A stretch of 54,190 nt of DNA from UBA4246 sp045113695 (GTDB lineage: Bacteria; Bacillota; Clostridia; Christensenellales; Aristaeellaceae). The number at the start of each line of letters is the position of its first letter. The stretch's first letter is position 1. Where the stretch lies: the NCBI GenBank assembly GCA_045113695.1, contig JBGUJG010000027.1, positions 1 to 54,190 on the forward strand, read 5' to 3'. Of this stretch, positions 31,159-38,955 are shown in pieces. Under the pieces are notes generated by a model that saw only the letters and a program-made list of their open reading frames with translations, made no database searches and had not been told where the DNA came from. The position numbers and the translations under genes are program-made.

Positions 31159-31983
31159 ATGAAGAAGAAACTGATTTTTCTGGACATCGACGGCACCCTG
31201 ACACCGGCGGGCAGCAATACGCCGCCGGAAAGCGCGATGAAGGCCATCCGGAAGGCGCAGGCAAACGGCCACAGGGTGTTCCTCTGCACGGGCCGGAACC
31301 CGGCCATGCTGGCCCCGGTGCTGGCCCTGGGCTTTGAGGGGGCCGTGGCCGCGGCGGGCGGCTATGTGTTCGCCGGGGACGAGGTGCTGTTTGACTGCCC
31401 GATGCCGCGGGAGGACTTTGAGACCGGCATGAGGCTGCTGCGGGAAAACGGCGTGTTCCGCACGATCGAGGCGAAGGACGCCACCTGGGGCGACGAGGAC
31501 CTGGGAGATTTCCTGACCGGGGCGGACGGGGGCAGCAGCGAGCTGGTACGCTGGCGCAGGGCCCTGGCCGAGCAGCTCAGCATCCGCCCGATGAGCGGAT
31601 ACGACGGGCGGCCCGTCTACAAGATCGTTTTCATGTGCAAAAAGGAAAGCCAGCTTCTGCCCGCCCGGCAGGCGCTGGAAAAGGATTATGTCTTTGTCGT
31701 GCAGGACCTGGCCGCCCATCATTGCCTGAACGGAGAGCTCATCAACCGGAAGTTTGACAAGGGCCGCGGCGTCCGCATCGTGGCGGAGCGGTTCGGCATC
31801 CCGATCGAAGATACAGTCGGCTTCGGCGACAGCATGAACGACCTGGAAATGATCGAAACGGTCGGGACCTCCGTCTGCATGGACAACGGAAGCCCGGCCC
31901 TCAAGGAAAAGAGTGATCTGGTCTGCCCGTCGGTGGAAGCGGACGGGCTCGCCTGGGCGTTTGAGAAGCTCGGACTGGCCTGA
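31159..31983 (+). CDS. Cof-type HAD-IIB sugar phosphatase
   Basis: The 274-residue protein has the HAD fold with a C2B cap: DIDGTL (Asp9, Asp11) near the start, LCTGRN, a Lys in the FDKGRGVRIV region and GFGDSMNDLEMI near the end. Such enzymes dephosphorylate sugar phosphates and related small molecules; sucrose-phosphate phosphatase belongs to the same subclass. It lies 21 bp after the GH13 gene and just before the sucrose-type PTS gene, which makes a sugar phosphate a likely substrate. This link is inference. Confidence 0.88.
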   Translation: MKKKLIFLDIDGTLTPAGSNTPPESAMKAIRKAQANGHRVFLCTGRNPAMLAPVLALGFEGAVAAAGGYVFAGDEVLFDCPMPREDFETGMRLLRENGVFRTIEAKDATWGDEDLGDFLTGADGGSSELVRWRRALAEQLSIRPMSGYDGRPVYKIVFMCKKESQLLPARQALEKDYVFVVQDLAAHHCLNGELINRKFDKGRGVRIVAERFGIPIEDTVGFGDSMNDLEMIETVGTSVCMDNGSPALKEKSDLVCPSVEADGLAWAFEKLGLA

Positions 31984-32011
31984 ACAAACCCGATACGCGG
32001 CAAAAAAGTTC

Positions 32012-32040
32012 TTTACGGAAGCAGGATTCTGGGATATAAT
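32012..32040 (+). promoter_or_regulatory. Promoter of the PTS permease gene
   Basis: TTTACG, 17 bp and TATAAT lie about 75 bp before the start at 32115. Confidence 0.65.
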
Positions 32041-32056
32041 CAAAGGTATCAATGGC

Positions 32057-32092
32057 GAATTTGTTCTTCTTTTTTCCGGCTGGAACAAGTTC
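32057..32092 (+). promoter_or_regulatory. Leader hairpin before the PTS ribosome site
   Basis: GAATTTGTTC (32057-32066) and GAACAAGTTC (32083-32092) pair over 10 bp with one G-U. The stem ends about 8 bases before AAGGAGG. It has no U-run and does not resemble a BglG/SacY-type antiterminator site, so any role would be in mRNA stability or translation. Confidence 0.4.
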
Positions 32093-32114
32093 ACATAAAA
32101 AAGGAGGGGACCCC

Positions 32115-33962
32115 ATGGCCCTGGACTATCGCAAATGCGCTGAGCAGATCGCGGCCAATATCGGCGGCGGCGGCAATGTAATCAGCGCGGCCCACTGCGC
32201 GACCCGGCTCCGTCTGGTCATCGCGGACAACAGCAAGGTCAACAAGGAAGCGCTGGAAAACGTGGACGGCGTAAAAGGCATGTTTGAGTCAAACGGCCAA
32301 TTGCAGCTGATCATCGGCACCGGTACGGTCAACAAGGTGTATGACGAATTCCTCGCGGTGACCGGCGCATCCGCGGCCACCAAGGACGACGTCAAGGCCG
32401 CCGCGGCTTCCAAGATGCCGTGGTGGAAGAAGATCCTCAAAACCCCCGGCGACGTGTTCGTGCCGATCCTGCCCGCCATTGTGGCCTCGGGCCTGATGAT
32501 GGGTCTGGTAGAAGCCATCCCGAAGTTCTGGCCGGCGTTCGGCCAGAGCGACTGGTATGCTTTCCTGGACCTGGTAGCCAATACGGCGTTTGCCCTGCTG
32601 CCTGTGCTGGTGGCCATTTCTTCCGCCCGCGTGTTCGGCGGCAACATTTTCCTGGGCGCGGTCATCGGCCTGATGATGGTCCATCCCGCGCTGATCAACG
32701 CCTGGACGGTCGGCAATTACGCAGCCGGGGAGATACCGACCTGGCATCTGTTCTTCTTCAACGTCCAGCAGGTCGGCTATCAGGGTCACGTCATCCCGGT
32801 GATCCTGGCCGTGCTCCTGATGAGCACGGTGGAAAAATGGCTGCACAAGAAAGTGCCCGAGATGATCGACCTGTTTGTCACGCCCCTGGTCACCGTGCTG
32901 GTCACGTCGTTCGTTACCTTCACGGTTATCGGCCCCATCTTCTCCGTGCTTGAAAACTGGGTGCTGGCGGGCGCCAAGTGGCTGGCCAGCTCTCTGCCCG
33001 GCGCGGTCGTCATGGGTGCGATTTACCCGTGGACGGTCGTCATGGGCCTGCATCACATGTACAACGTGATCGAGGCCGGCATGATCGCCCAGACAGGGCT
33101 CAATACCTGGATGCCCATCGCCTCCGCCGCGAACTTTGCCCAGTTCGGCGCCTGCTTGGCGGTGGCCCTCAAGGTCAGAAACCAGAAGACCAAGTCCGTG
33201 GCCCTGCCGTCCGCCCTGTCCGCTTCCCTGGGCATTACGGAGCCGGCGATTTTCGGTATCAACTTCCGTTTCATGAAGCCCTTCCTGTTCGGCATGGCCG
33301 GCGGCGCGGTCGGCGCCCTGTTCGGCGCCCTGTTCAGGCTGGGCGCGCCCGTATACGGCGTGACCGGCATCCCCGCCATCCCGGCGGTCAACAACGTGCC
33401 GCTCTACCTGGTGGAGCTGCTGATTTCCGCGGGCGTCGCGTTTGCCCTGGTCTGGGTCATCTGGAAGGAAGATGAACCGAAAAAGGCGGCTGAGCCTGCC
33501 GCGCCCTCCGCGCCGGCGATTGAAGTGCCCGCCGTCAGCGTGATCCGCTGCGCGGCCGGCCAGGTGCTGCAGCCGGTCAAGGGTAACGTCATCGCCCGCG
33601 AGGAGATCCCGGACGATACTTTCGCTTCCGGCGTCCTGGGCGACGGCGTGGGGATCCAGCCCAGCGATGACAAGGTGGTTGCCCCGTTTGACGGCACCAT
33701 CTCCTCGGTGGCGGAAAGCCAGCACGCCGTGGGCATCGAGTCCAACGGCATGGAAATGCTGATCCACGTCGGCGTTGACACCGTCAACATGCATGGCGAC
33801 GGGTTCACCTGCCTGGTGAAGGAAGGCGACGAAGTCAAGGCGGGCCAGCCCCTGATCATCTTTGACCGCGCGAAGATCAAGGCCGCCGGCTACAGCGACA
33901 CCGTGGCGGTGCTGCTGACCAACAGCGACGACCTGGAAGGCGTCGAGTGCGGGGCGAAATAA
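32115..33962 (+). CDS. scrA: Sucrose-type PTS permease IIBCA
   Basis: The 615-residue membrane protein imports and phosphorylates a sugar. Domains in order are IIB (residues 1-90; phosphorylated Cys28 in AAHCATRL), IIC (about 105-455, about ten helices; GHVIPVILAVLLMS, GLHHMYNVIEAG and GITEPAIFGINFRF are typical of the sucrose permease ScrA) and a glucose-type IIA (about 475-615; phosphorylated His551 in LIHVGVDTV). The attached IIA domain makes it self-sufficient apart from HPr and enzyme I, which are encoded next. AAGGAGGGG fixes the start; an earlier in-frame ATG lies too near the transcription start. Sucrose is the best guess; trehalose or beta-glucosides remain possible. No sucrose-6-phosphate hydrolase gene is nearby. 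Confidence 0.9.
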   Translation: MALDYRKCAEQIAANIGGGGNVISAAHCATRLRLVIADNSKVNKEALENVDGVKGMFESNGQLQLIIGTGTVNKVYDEFLAVTGASAATKDDVKAAAASKMPWWKKILKTPGDVFVPILPAIVASGLMMGLVEAIPKFWPAFGQSDWYAFLDLVANTAFALLPVLVAISSARVFGGNIFLGAVIGLMMVHPALINAWTVGNYAAGEIPTWHLFFFNVQQVGYQGHVIPVILAVLLMSTVEKWLHKKVPEMIDLFVTPLVTVLVTSFVTFTVIGPIFSVLENWVLAGAKWLASSLPGAVVMGAIYPWTVVMGLHHMYNVIEAGMIAQTGLNTWMPIASAANFAQFGACLAVALKVRNQKTKSVALPSALSASLGITEPAIFGINFRFMKPFLFGMAGGAVGALFGALFRLGAPVYGVTGIPAIPAVNNVPLYLVELLISAGVAFALVWVIWKEDEPKKAAEPAAPSAPAIEVPAVSVIRCAAGQVLQPVKGNVIAREEIPDDTFASGVLGDGVGIQPSDDKVVAPFDGTISSVAESQHAVGIESNGMEMLIHVGVDTVNMHGDGFTCLVKEGDEVKAGQPLIIFDRAKIKAAGYSDTVAVLLTNSDDLEGVECGAK

Positions 33963-34015
33963 CGCAGACACATCGGAACGATCCGTGCAAACGGAAACAA
34001 TAAGGAGGAAAAACC

Positions 34016-34273
34016 ATGAAATCTTTTGAGTACACCATCACCGATCCCGTTGGCATCCACGCCCGTCCGGCCGGCATCCTGGTCAAGGAAATCAAGAAGT
34101 ATGCGTCCGCCGTCACCGTAGCCAAAGGTGAAAAATCCGTCAACGCCCTGAAGCTGATGGCCCTGATGGGCATGGGCATCAAGCAGGGCGACACCGTGAA
34201 GGTGACCGTCGAAGGTGCGGATGAAGAAACCGCCGCCGCCGCCATCGAAGCCTTCTTCAAAGCCAATCTGTAA
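34016..34273 (+). CDS. ptsH: HPr phosphocarrier with Lys at position 46
   Basis: The 85-residue HPr passes phosphate from enzyme I to sugar permeases. The catalytic His15 is in GIHARPAG. In Gram-positive HPr, Ser46 is normally phosphorylated by HprK to drive catabolite repression. Here the matching segment is SVNALKLMALMG and residue 46 is Lys, so that control should be absent or handled by another HPr. AAGGAGG lies upstream. The gene is in the PTS operon and followed by a hairpin terminator before ptsI. Confidence 0.92.
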   Translation: MKSFEYTITDPVGIHARPAGILVKEIKKYASAVTVAKGEKSVNALKLMALMGMGIKQGDTVKVTVEGADEETAAAAIEAFFKANL

Positions 34274-34283
34274 CAACGTCCCG

Positions 34284-34322
34284 CAGACGGCTGCTCTTCC
34301 GGAACAGCCGTCTGTTTGTTTT
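34284..34322 (+). terminator. Terminator between ptsH and ptsI
   Basis: CAGACGGCTG (34284-34293) and CAGCCGTCTG (34305-34314) pair and are followed by TTTGTTTT. It should make ptsI expression lower than ptsH. Confidence 0.82.
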
Positions 34323-34354
34323 GCCGAGCGACAGGATAAAGGAGATAAAACGAC

Positions 34355-36034
34355 ATGATTTCCATTCAGGGAAAAGGCGTTTCCACCGGGGTCGCCATGG
34401 GACCTCTGTATTATTACCAGCGGGCCAAGGCGACCATCCGCCGTTATGAGGTGGAGGACGCCGATGCCGAATGGCAGCGTTTCAAAGACGCTCAGGCCAA
34501 AGCAGTGGAGCAGCTGGGCGAGCTGGCTGAAAAAGCGAGGGAAGAGGCCGGCGACGAGGCCGCCCTGCTGTTTGAGACCCATCAGCTGATGGCGGAAGAC
34601 ATGGAGTATGAAGAAGCCATTCAGACCGCCATTCAGGAGGAAAAGCTGAACGCCGAAGCGGCGGTGACCGATACGGCCGCCCAGTTTGCCGAGATGTTCG
34701 CGGCGATGGAGGACGCTTATTTCCAGGCCCGCGCGGCGGACGTCAAGGACGTGTCCGGCCGGATCATCGCGGCGCTGACCGGCGTGGTGCAGGGCGGGAT
34801 CGATTCCCCCGTGCCGGTGATCCTGGCGGCCGACGATCTGGCGCCCAGCGAAACCGTCCAGCTGGACAAGAGCAAGATCCTCGGCTTTATCACCGAAGGC
34901 GGCTCCGGCTCCAGCCACACCGCGATCCTGGCCCGTACGATGGGCATCCCCGCCATCATCGGCGTGGGGGACCAGCTCAAGCCCGAATACGAGGGCCGCG
35001 AGGTCATCATCGACGGCGGCACCGGCAACGTGGTAATCGACGCGGACGAAGACGCGAAAGCCTATCTGCTCAAAAAGATGGACGAGCAGAGGAAGATGCG
35101 GGAGATGCTGGAGAAGCTCAAGGGTCTGCCCAATGAAACTGTCGACGGGCAGAAGATCCGCGTCTACTGCAACATCGGTTCGCCGGACGACGTGCCGGCG
35201 GTGCTGAGCAACGACGCCGGCGGCGTGGGCCTGTTCCGCAGCGAGTTCCTCTATCTGAACTGCGACGACTTTCCCTCGGAGGACGACCAGTTCGAGGCCT
35301 ATAAAAAGGCCCTCAGCGACATGGGCGGCCGGGAAGTGGTCATCCGCACCCTCGACATCGGGGCGGACAAGCAGATCGGCTATTTCAACCTCCCCAAGGA
35401 GGAAAATCCAGCCATGGGCAACCGCGCCCTGCGTATCTGCCTGAACAGGCCGGAGATCTTCCACACCCAGCTGCGCGCCCTGTTCCGGGCGTCCGCCTTC
35501 GGCAAGCTGGGCATCATGTTCCCGATGGTGACCAGCGTGTGGGAAGTCAAGGAAGCCAAAAAGATGTGCGACCGCGTCCGCCAGGAGCTGACGCAGGAGG
35601 GCATCCCCTACAGCGAAGATGTCGAGATCGGCATCATGATCGAAACGCCCGCCGCTGTGCTGATGAGCGACCGGCTGGCAAAGGAAGTGGACTTCTTCTC
35701 CTGCGGCACCAACGACCTGACCCAGTATACCCTGGCCTGCGACCGGCAGAACGCCGACCTGGGCCGGTTCTATAACCCCCATCATCCCGCCGTGCTGCGC
35801 GCCCTCAAAATGGTGTGCGACAACGCGCACAAAAACGGTATCTGGGTGGGCATCTGCGGCGAGCTCGGCGCGGACCTGAGCCTGACGGAGACCTTCCTGT
35901 CCATCGGAATCGACGAACTGTCCGTTTCCCCGCGCGCGGTGCTGCCGCTCCGCCAGAAGATCCGGGAGACCGACGTCTCAAAGGTCCGGGACAAGGTGCT
36001 GGCAGATTTGCTGAGCGACGAAAACACGATCTGA
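34355..36034 (+). CDS. ptsI: PTS enzyme I
   Basis: The 559-residue cytoplasmic enzyme takes phosphate from phosphoenolpyruvate and passes it to HPr. The phosphorylated His188 is in GGSGSSHTAILAR. The PEP-binding domain shows LFRSEFLYL, GTNDLTQYTLACDR and the catalytic Cys in GICGELGAD. Length is a little below the usual 570-575. AAAGGAG precedes the ATG. Confidence 0.96.
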   Translation: MISIQGKGVSTGVAMGPLYYYQRAKATIRRYEVEDADAEWQRFKDAQAKAVEQLGELAEKAREEAGDEAALLFETHQLMAEDMEYEEAIQTAIQEEKLNAEAAVTDTAAQFAEMFAAMEDAYFQARAADVKDVSGRIIAALTGVVQGGIDSPVPVILAADDLAPSETVQLDKSKILGFITEGGSGSSHTAILARTMGIPAIIGVGDQLKPEYEGREVIIDGGTGNVVIDADEDAKAYLLKKMDEQRKMREMLEKLKGLPNETVDGQKIRVYCNIGSPDDVPAVLSNDAGGVGLFRSEFLYLNCDDFPSEDDQFEAYKKALSDMGGREVVIRTLDIGADKQIGYFNLPKEENPAMGNRALRICLNRPEIFHTQLRALFRASAFGKLGIMFPMVTSVWEVKEAKKMCDRVRQELTQEGIPYSEDVEIGIMIETPAAVLMSDRLAKEVDFFSCGTNDLTQYTLACDRQNADLGRFYNPHHPAVLRALKMVCDNAHKNGIWVGICGELGADLSLTETFLSIGIDELSVSPRAVLPLRQKIRETDVSKVRDKVLADLLSDENTI

Positions 36035-36049
36035 TCAGGATAATACAGC

Positions 36050-36085
36050 GGGGCTGCTGCAGATCAGCTGCAGCAGCCCCTTGTC
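36050..36085 (+). terminator. Terminator of PTS block
   Basis: GGGGCTGCTGCAG (36050-36062) and CTGCAGCAGCCCC (36068-36080) form a perfect 13-bp stem, followed by TTGTCT. Confidence 0.7.
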
Positions 36086-36106
36086 TGTGAAAGGACATAT
36101 GAAGAT

Positions 36107-36388
36107 ATGACGCGGACGAGGTGGCGCATCCTTTTTTCCGGCAAAGTCCAGCATGTGGGGTTCAGGTATACCGCGTATTATCTGGCCCGCGGGCTGGAAC
36201 TGACCGGCTGGGTCATGAACCTGCCGGACGGCAGCGTCCTGATGGAAGCGCAGGGAAGCGCCCCGAAGCTCAGAAAGCTGCTGATCCGGCTGAAAAGCCA
36301 GCCGCATATTCACATCGAAAAGGCCGTCCTGACCGAGATCCCCCCGGAGGCGAAGGAAGCCGGGTTCCGGGTGAAGAGCGGCCGGTAG
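36107..36388 (+). CDS. acyP: Acylphosphatase
   Basis: The 93-residue enzyme hydrolyses acyl phosphates such as acetyl or carbamoyl phosphate. The signatures GKVQHVGFRYTA, with the phosphate-binding Arg, and GWVMNLPDGSVLMEAQG, with the catalytic Asn, are intact. A three-codon reading frame (ATG AAG ATA TGA) starts at 36098 and its stop overlaps the true ATG; its meaning is unclear. AAAGGA precedes both. Confidence 0.93.
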   Translation: MTRTRWRILFSGKVQHVGFRYTAYYLARGLELTGWVMNLPDGSVLMEAQGSAPKLRKLLIRLKSQPHIHIEKAVLTEIPPEAKEAGFRVKSGR

Positions 36389-36410
36389 GGCAGAAACATG
36401 GCCGGACGGG

Positions 36411-36941
36411 TCAGGACTGTCCGGCCTCCGCCGGCAGCTGCCAGACGGCCCGGAAGATCTCCCGGCTTTCCCCCTGGTATTCGCCCATGCCTTCGGACAC
36501 AGGCGAAAACCCGCACTTTTCCAGGACGCGCCGGGAGGCTATATTGCCGCTCAGGCAGACGCCCTGCACTTCGCTGATTCCCACGGCGCGCGCGATGACC
36601 GGCAGGAAAGCCCGGACCGCTTCGGCGGCGCAGCCGCGGCCGGTATGCGCTTTCGCGATGTGATAACCGATTTCCCAGCTGCCACCGCCCAGCGGGACCA
36701 GCTGCACGTAGCCGATGTTCCGGCCGCCGTTCTTCAGCAGCACGGGATAGACCAGCGGCCCGTCCGTCCCGCCGTAGCGCGACATCAGGAAGGCGACGGT
36801 CTCTTCCGCGTCCTCCACGGTTTCAAACACCTCGTCCGGGACAAAGCGCCGGTTATCATCGTCCAGGGAGTTCTCGTGAACGGCCCGCGCCATGTCCATC
36901 GTGAATTCCGTGATCACGAGCCGTTCCGTTTCGATCCTCAT
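36411..36941 (-). CDS. GNAT family N-acetyltransferase
   Basis: The 176-residue protein resembles the RimJ/RimL-like GNAT group that acetylates amino groups of proteins or small molecules. Typical segments are MRIETERLVI at the N terminus, NIGYVQLVPL, EIGYHIAKAHTGRGCAAEA (acetyl-CoA binding) and NIASRRVLEKCGF. AAGGAGG precedes the start. It follows the pyrophosphatase gene by 20 bp and may be cotranscribed with it. The substrate is unknown. Confidence 0.88.
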   Translation of the reverse strand: MRIETERLVITEFTMDMARAVHENSLDDDNRRFVPDEVFETVEDAEETVAFLMSRYGGTDGPLVYPVLLKNGGRNIGYVQLVPLGGGSWEIGYHIAKAHTGRGCAAEAVRAFLPVIARAVGISEVQGVCLSGNIASRRVLEKCGFSPVSEGMGEYQGESREIFRAVWQLPAEAGQS

Positions 36942-36961
36942 GGGGGGTTTCCTCCTTCCGG

Positions 36962-38638
36962 TCAGGCGGAATAGTCCGAATTCCGCAGCAGCTGGTCCGC
37001 CTTCATGATGGCGGGGATCAGCTGCTTTTTGCGTGAGACCACCCCGGGCAGGAAGAAGGACCCGTTTTCGGGCCGGATGCCGAAAGCGACCGAGATCAGA
37101 TGCTCGCTGTCCGGCCCGTAGCAGATCAGCTCGGTGGACTCTTCCAGGATGTTGGTCAGCATGTAGTAGATCTTCGGGATCCCCTGTTTCTCGCTTTCGG
37201 TTTTCAGGACGGGCCTCAGCTTTTCCCGGATCTCCCGGAGGTCGTCCTCGTCCATGGAGCTGATCTGGCCGACGCCGAACAGGAGCCCTCCGTCGGAGGT
37301 AAACTTCTTATAGTCCGTATAGAAGATCTGGTCCGGCGTTTTGCCGCTCAGGCTGCTGCCGGCGCGGAACATTTCCTTGGCCAGCTGCGGGATTTCCACC
37401 CCGGCGATCAGGGCCAGCGCGCCGGCGGCCATCTTGTCGTGGATCGTGCAGGTGGGGGAGCGGAACATCAGCGTGTCCGAAATGATGGCGGAGCAGAGCA
37501 GGCCGGCGATGTCCGGCGGGATTTCCAGCCGCTGCTCCCCGTAGATCTGATACATGATGGTGCCGGTGCAGCCGACCGGCTGGTTGCGGAACGAAATGGG
37601 TGTCATGGTTTCCAGGGACCGGAGCTTGTGGTGGTCGATGATCTCCAGGATTTCCGCCTGGTCGGCGTTGTCCGCCGCCTGTTCCTTTTCGTTGTGGTCC
37701 ACCAGGATGATCCGCTTTTTCTTCGGGTCGATCAGGTTCCGGCGGGAAATCGTGCCCAGGCAGCGGCCTTTGGGATCGAGCACCGGGAACGCGTGATACC
37801 GGCTCCGTTTCATGGTGTCGCTGATGTCTTCCGTAAAGTCTTCGGTGGAAAAGGAGATGACCCCTTCCCGGATCATGACATGGCCGACGGGGATGCTCTG
37901 GTTGATCAGCCGGGCGATTGTGAAGGTATCCAGCGCGGAGGAAATGATCACGATGCCTTTTTCCTTTGCCAGGGCCATCACCCGGGCGGAAATCTCCATG
38001 TTCAGGCCGACGACGATGCAGCTGACGTTCTGCTTGACGGCCTCCATCTGGTCTTCCTCGCGGTCGCCGAGGATGACCATGTCGCCCTCTTTCAGGAACA
38101 CGCTCAGAAGCTCCGGGTTGGCTGTGCCGACCAGCACCCTTCCTTTTGTAAAAAACTGGTTTTCGTCCCCCGCCCGGATGGCGCCCCGGATCGTCTCGGC
38201 GATCCAGCGGTACTGGGTATGGGCGTTCGAAAGGAGGAAGCTGTCCTCCGTATCCATGAAGACCCGGGACACGTCGTTGACCGTGATCAGCCCGACCAGA
38301 CGGTCGTCCGCGTCCACCACCGGCATCGTGGTGATGTTGTTTTCCTTCATCAGGTCCCAAGCGCGCTTCAGGGACATCGTCGCTTCCAGGTGCGGGGTGG
38401 GGAAAATGTCCATATCCTTGACCTGGGTGCCGACGTTGGGCATATAGCCCGGCTGGGAAAAGCCGAAGCGCCGGAGCACATATTCGGTTTCGTCGTTGAT
38501 CTGCCCGACGCGCCGGGGGATATAGCGTTCACCCCTGGACGTCCGGTTGCGGATATCGGCGTAGGCGATCGCGGAACAGATGGAATCGGTATCGGGGTTT
38601 TTATGGCCGAGGATAAACACTTTCTGCTGCTGTGACAT
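36962..38638 (-). CDS. ppaC: Family II inorganic pyrophosphatase with CBS and DRTGG domains
   Basis: The 558-residue cytoplasmic enzyme hydrolyses pyrophosphate with manganese or cobalt. The DHH domain is split by a regulatory insert. GHKNPDTDS (His12, Asp16, Asp18) starts the active site. A CBS pair flanks a DRTGG domain at about residues 75-305; VDHNEKEQA and IIDHHK continue the DHH domain, and a DHHA2 domain ends the protein. In characterised homologues the CBS domains bind AMP and ADP as inhibitors and Ap4A as activator. AAAGGAG lies nine bases before the ATG. Length is usual for this subtype. Confidence 0.95.
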   Translation of the reverse strand: MSQQQKVFILGHKNPDTDSICSAIAYADIRNRTSRGERYIPRRVGQINDETEYVLRRFGFSQPGYMPNVGTQVKDMDIFPTPHLEATMSLKRAWDLMKENNITTMPVVDADDRLVGLITVNDVSRVFMDTEDSFLLSNAHTQYRWIAETIRGAIRAGDENQFFTKGRVLVGTANPELLSVFLKEGDMVILGDREEDQMEAVKQNVSCIVVGLNMEISARVMALAKEKGIVIISSALDTFTIARLINQSIPVGHVMIREGVISFSTEDFTEDISDTMKRSRYHAFPVLDPKGRCLGTISRRNLIDPKKKRIILVDHNEKEQAADNADQAEILEIIDHHKLRSLETMTPISFRNQPVGCTGTIMYQIYGEQRLEIPPDIAGLLCSAIISDTLMFRSPTCTIHDKMAAGALALIAGVEIPQLAKEMFRAGSSLSGKTPDQIFYTDYKKFTSDGGLLFGVGQISSMDEDDLREIREKLRPVLKTESEKQGIPKIYYMLTNILEESTELICYGPDSEHLISVAFGIRPENGSFFLPGVVSRKKQLIPAIMKADQLLRNSDYSA

Positions 38639-38751
38639 AGGGCCGTTCTCCTTTCAGCGGCTTTCCGCTTCCATGATCCAATCATACCACAAATACACCG
38701 GGGCCGCAAACCAAAATCAGCGCAGAGGGCGCGGATTATACTATGGGTTGA

Positions 38752-38780
38752 TTGACGGGCCGGCGCGGGCATGATACCAT
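38752..38780 (+). promoter_or_regulatory. Promoter of tRNA-Met gene
   Basis: TTGACG, 17 bp and TACCAT lie 20 bp upstream of the mature tRNA 5' end. Confidence 0.65.
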
Positions 38781-38800
38781 GTGGCTGCAACCAGATATTT

Positions 38801-38877
38801 GCCGCTGTAGCTCAATCAGGCGGAGCAGCGCTTTCATAAGGCGCAGGCTGCCGGTTCAAGTCCGGCCGGCGGTACCA
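38801..38877 (+). tRNA. tRNA-Met(CAU), elongator type
   Basis: The 77-nt sequence folds as a cloverleaf: acceptor GCCGCTG with CGGCGGT, D stem GCTC/GAGC, anticodon stem GCGCT/GGCGC with loop TTCATAA (anticodon CAT), five-base variable region, T stem GCCGG/CCGGC with loop TTCAAGT, and encoded CCA. The first pair is G-U, as in Bacillus subtilis elongator tRNA-Met; there is no C1-A72 mismatch, so it is not the initiator. A lysidine-modified tRNA-Ile cannot be fully excluded. Confidence 0.9.
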
Positions 38878-38923
38878 TGGTTGCTTCCCCATCAGGCCGA
38901 AAAACGGCCCGGTGCGGGCGGCG

Positions 38924-38955
38924 TCCCCCCTGTCTTGTCAGACGGGGGGATTTTT
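38924..38955 (+). terminator. Terminator of tRNA-Met
   Basis: TCCCCCC and GGGGGGA pair and are followed by TTTTT. It overlaps the 3' end of the convergent MocR-type gene. Confidence 0.78.

Noticed and set aside
32052..32114. Upstream in-frame start for the PTS permease
   Set aside because: ATG 32052 lies only about 12 bases after the -10 box, and the extension is low-complexity Phe-rich. ATG 32115 has AAGGAGGGG and begins the IIB domain.
32041..32114. BglG/SacY-type antiterminator site before the PTS gene
   Set aside because: The hairpin lacks the RAT consensus and no overlapping terminator or antiterminator gene is seen.
33890..35830. 646-codon minus-strand frame opposite ptsH and ptsI
   Set aside because: It is a shadow of the enzyme I codons, with His/Gly-rich, repeat-like composition and no start signals.
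36098..36109. Three-codon frame before acylphosphatase as a leader peptide
   Set aside because: ATG AAG ATA TGA overlapping the true start is too short to argue from and may be chance.
37100..38635. 511-codon plus-strand frame opposite the pyrophosphatase
   Set aside because: The minus-strand gene has complete DHH, CBS, DRTGG and DHHA2 motifs; the plus frame has none.
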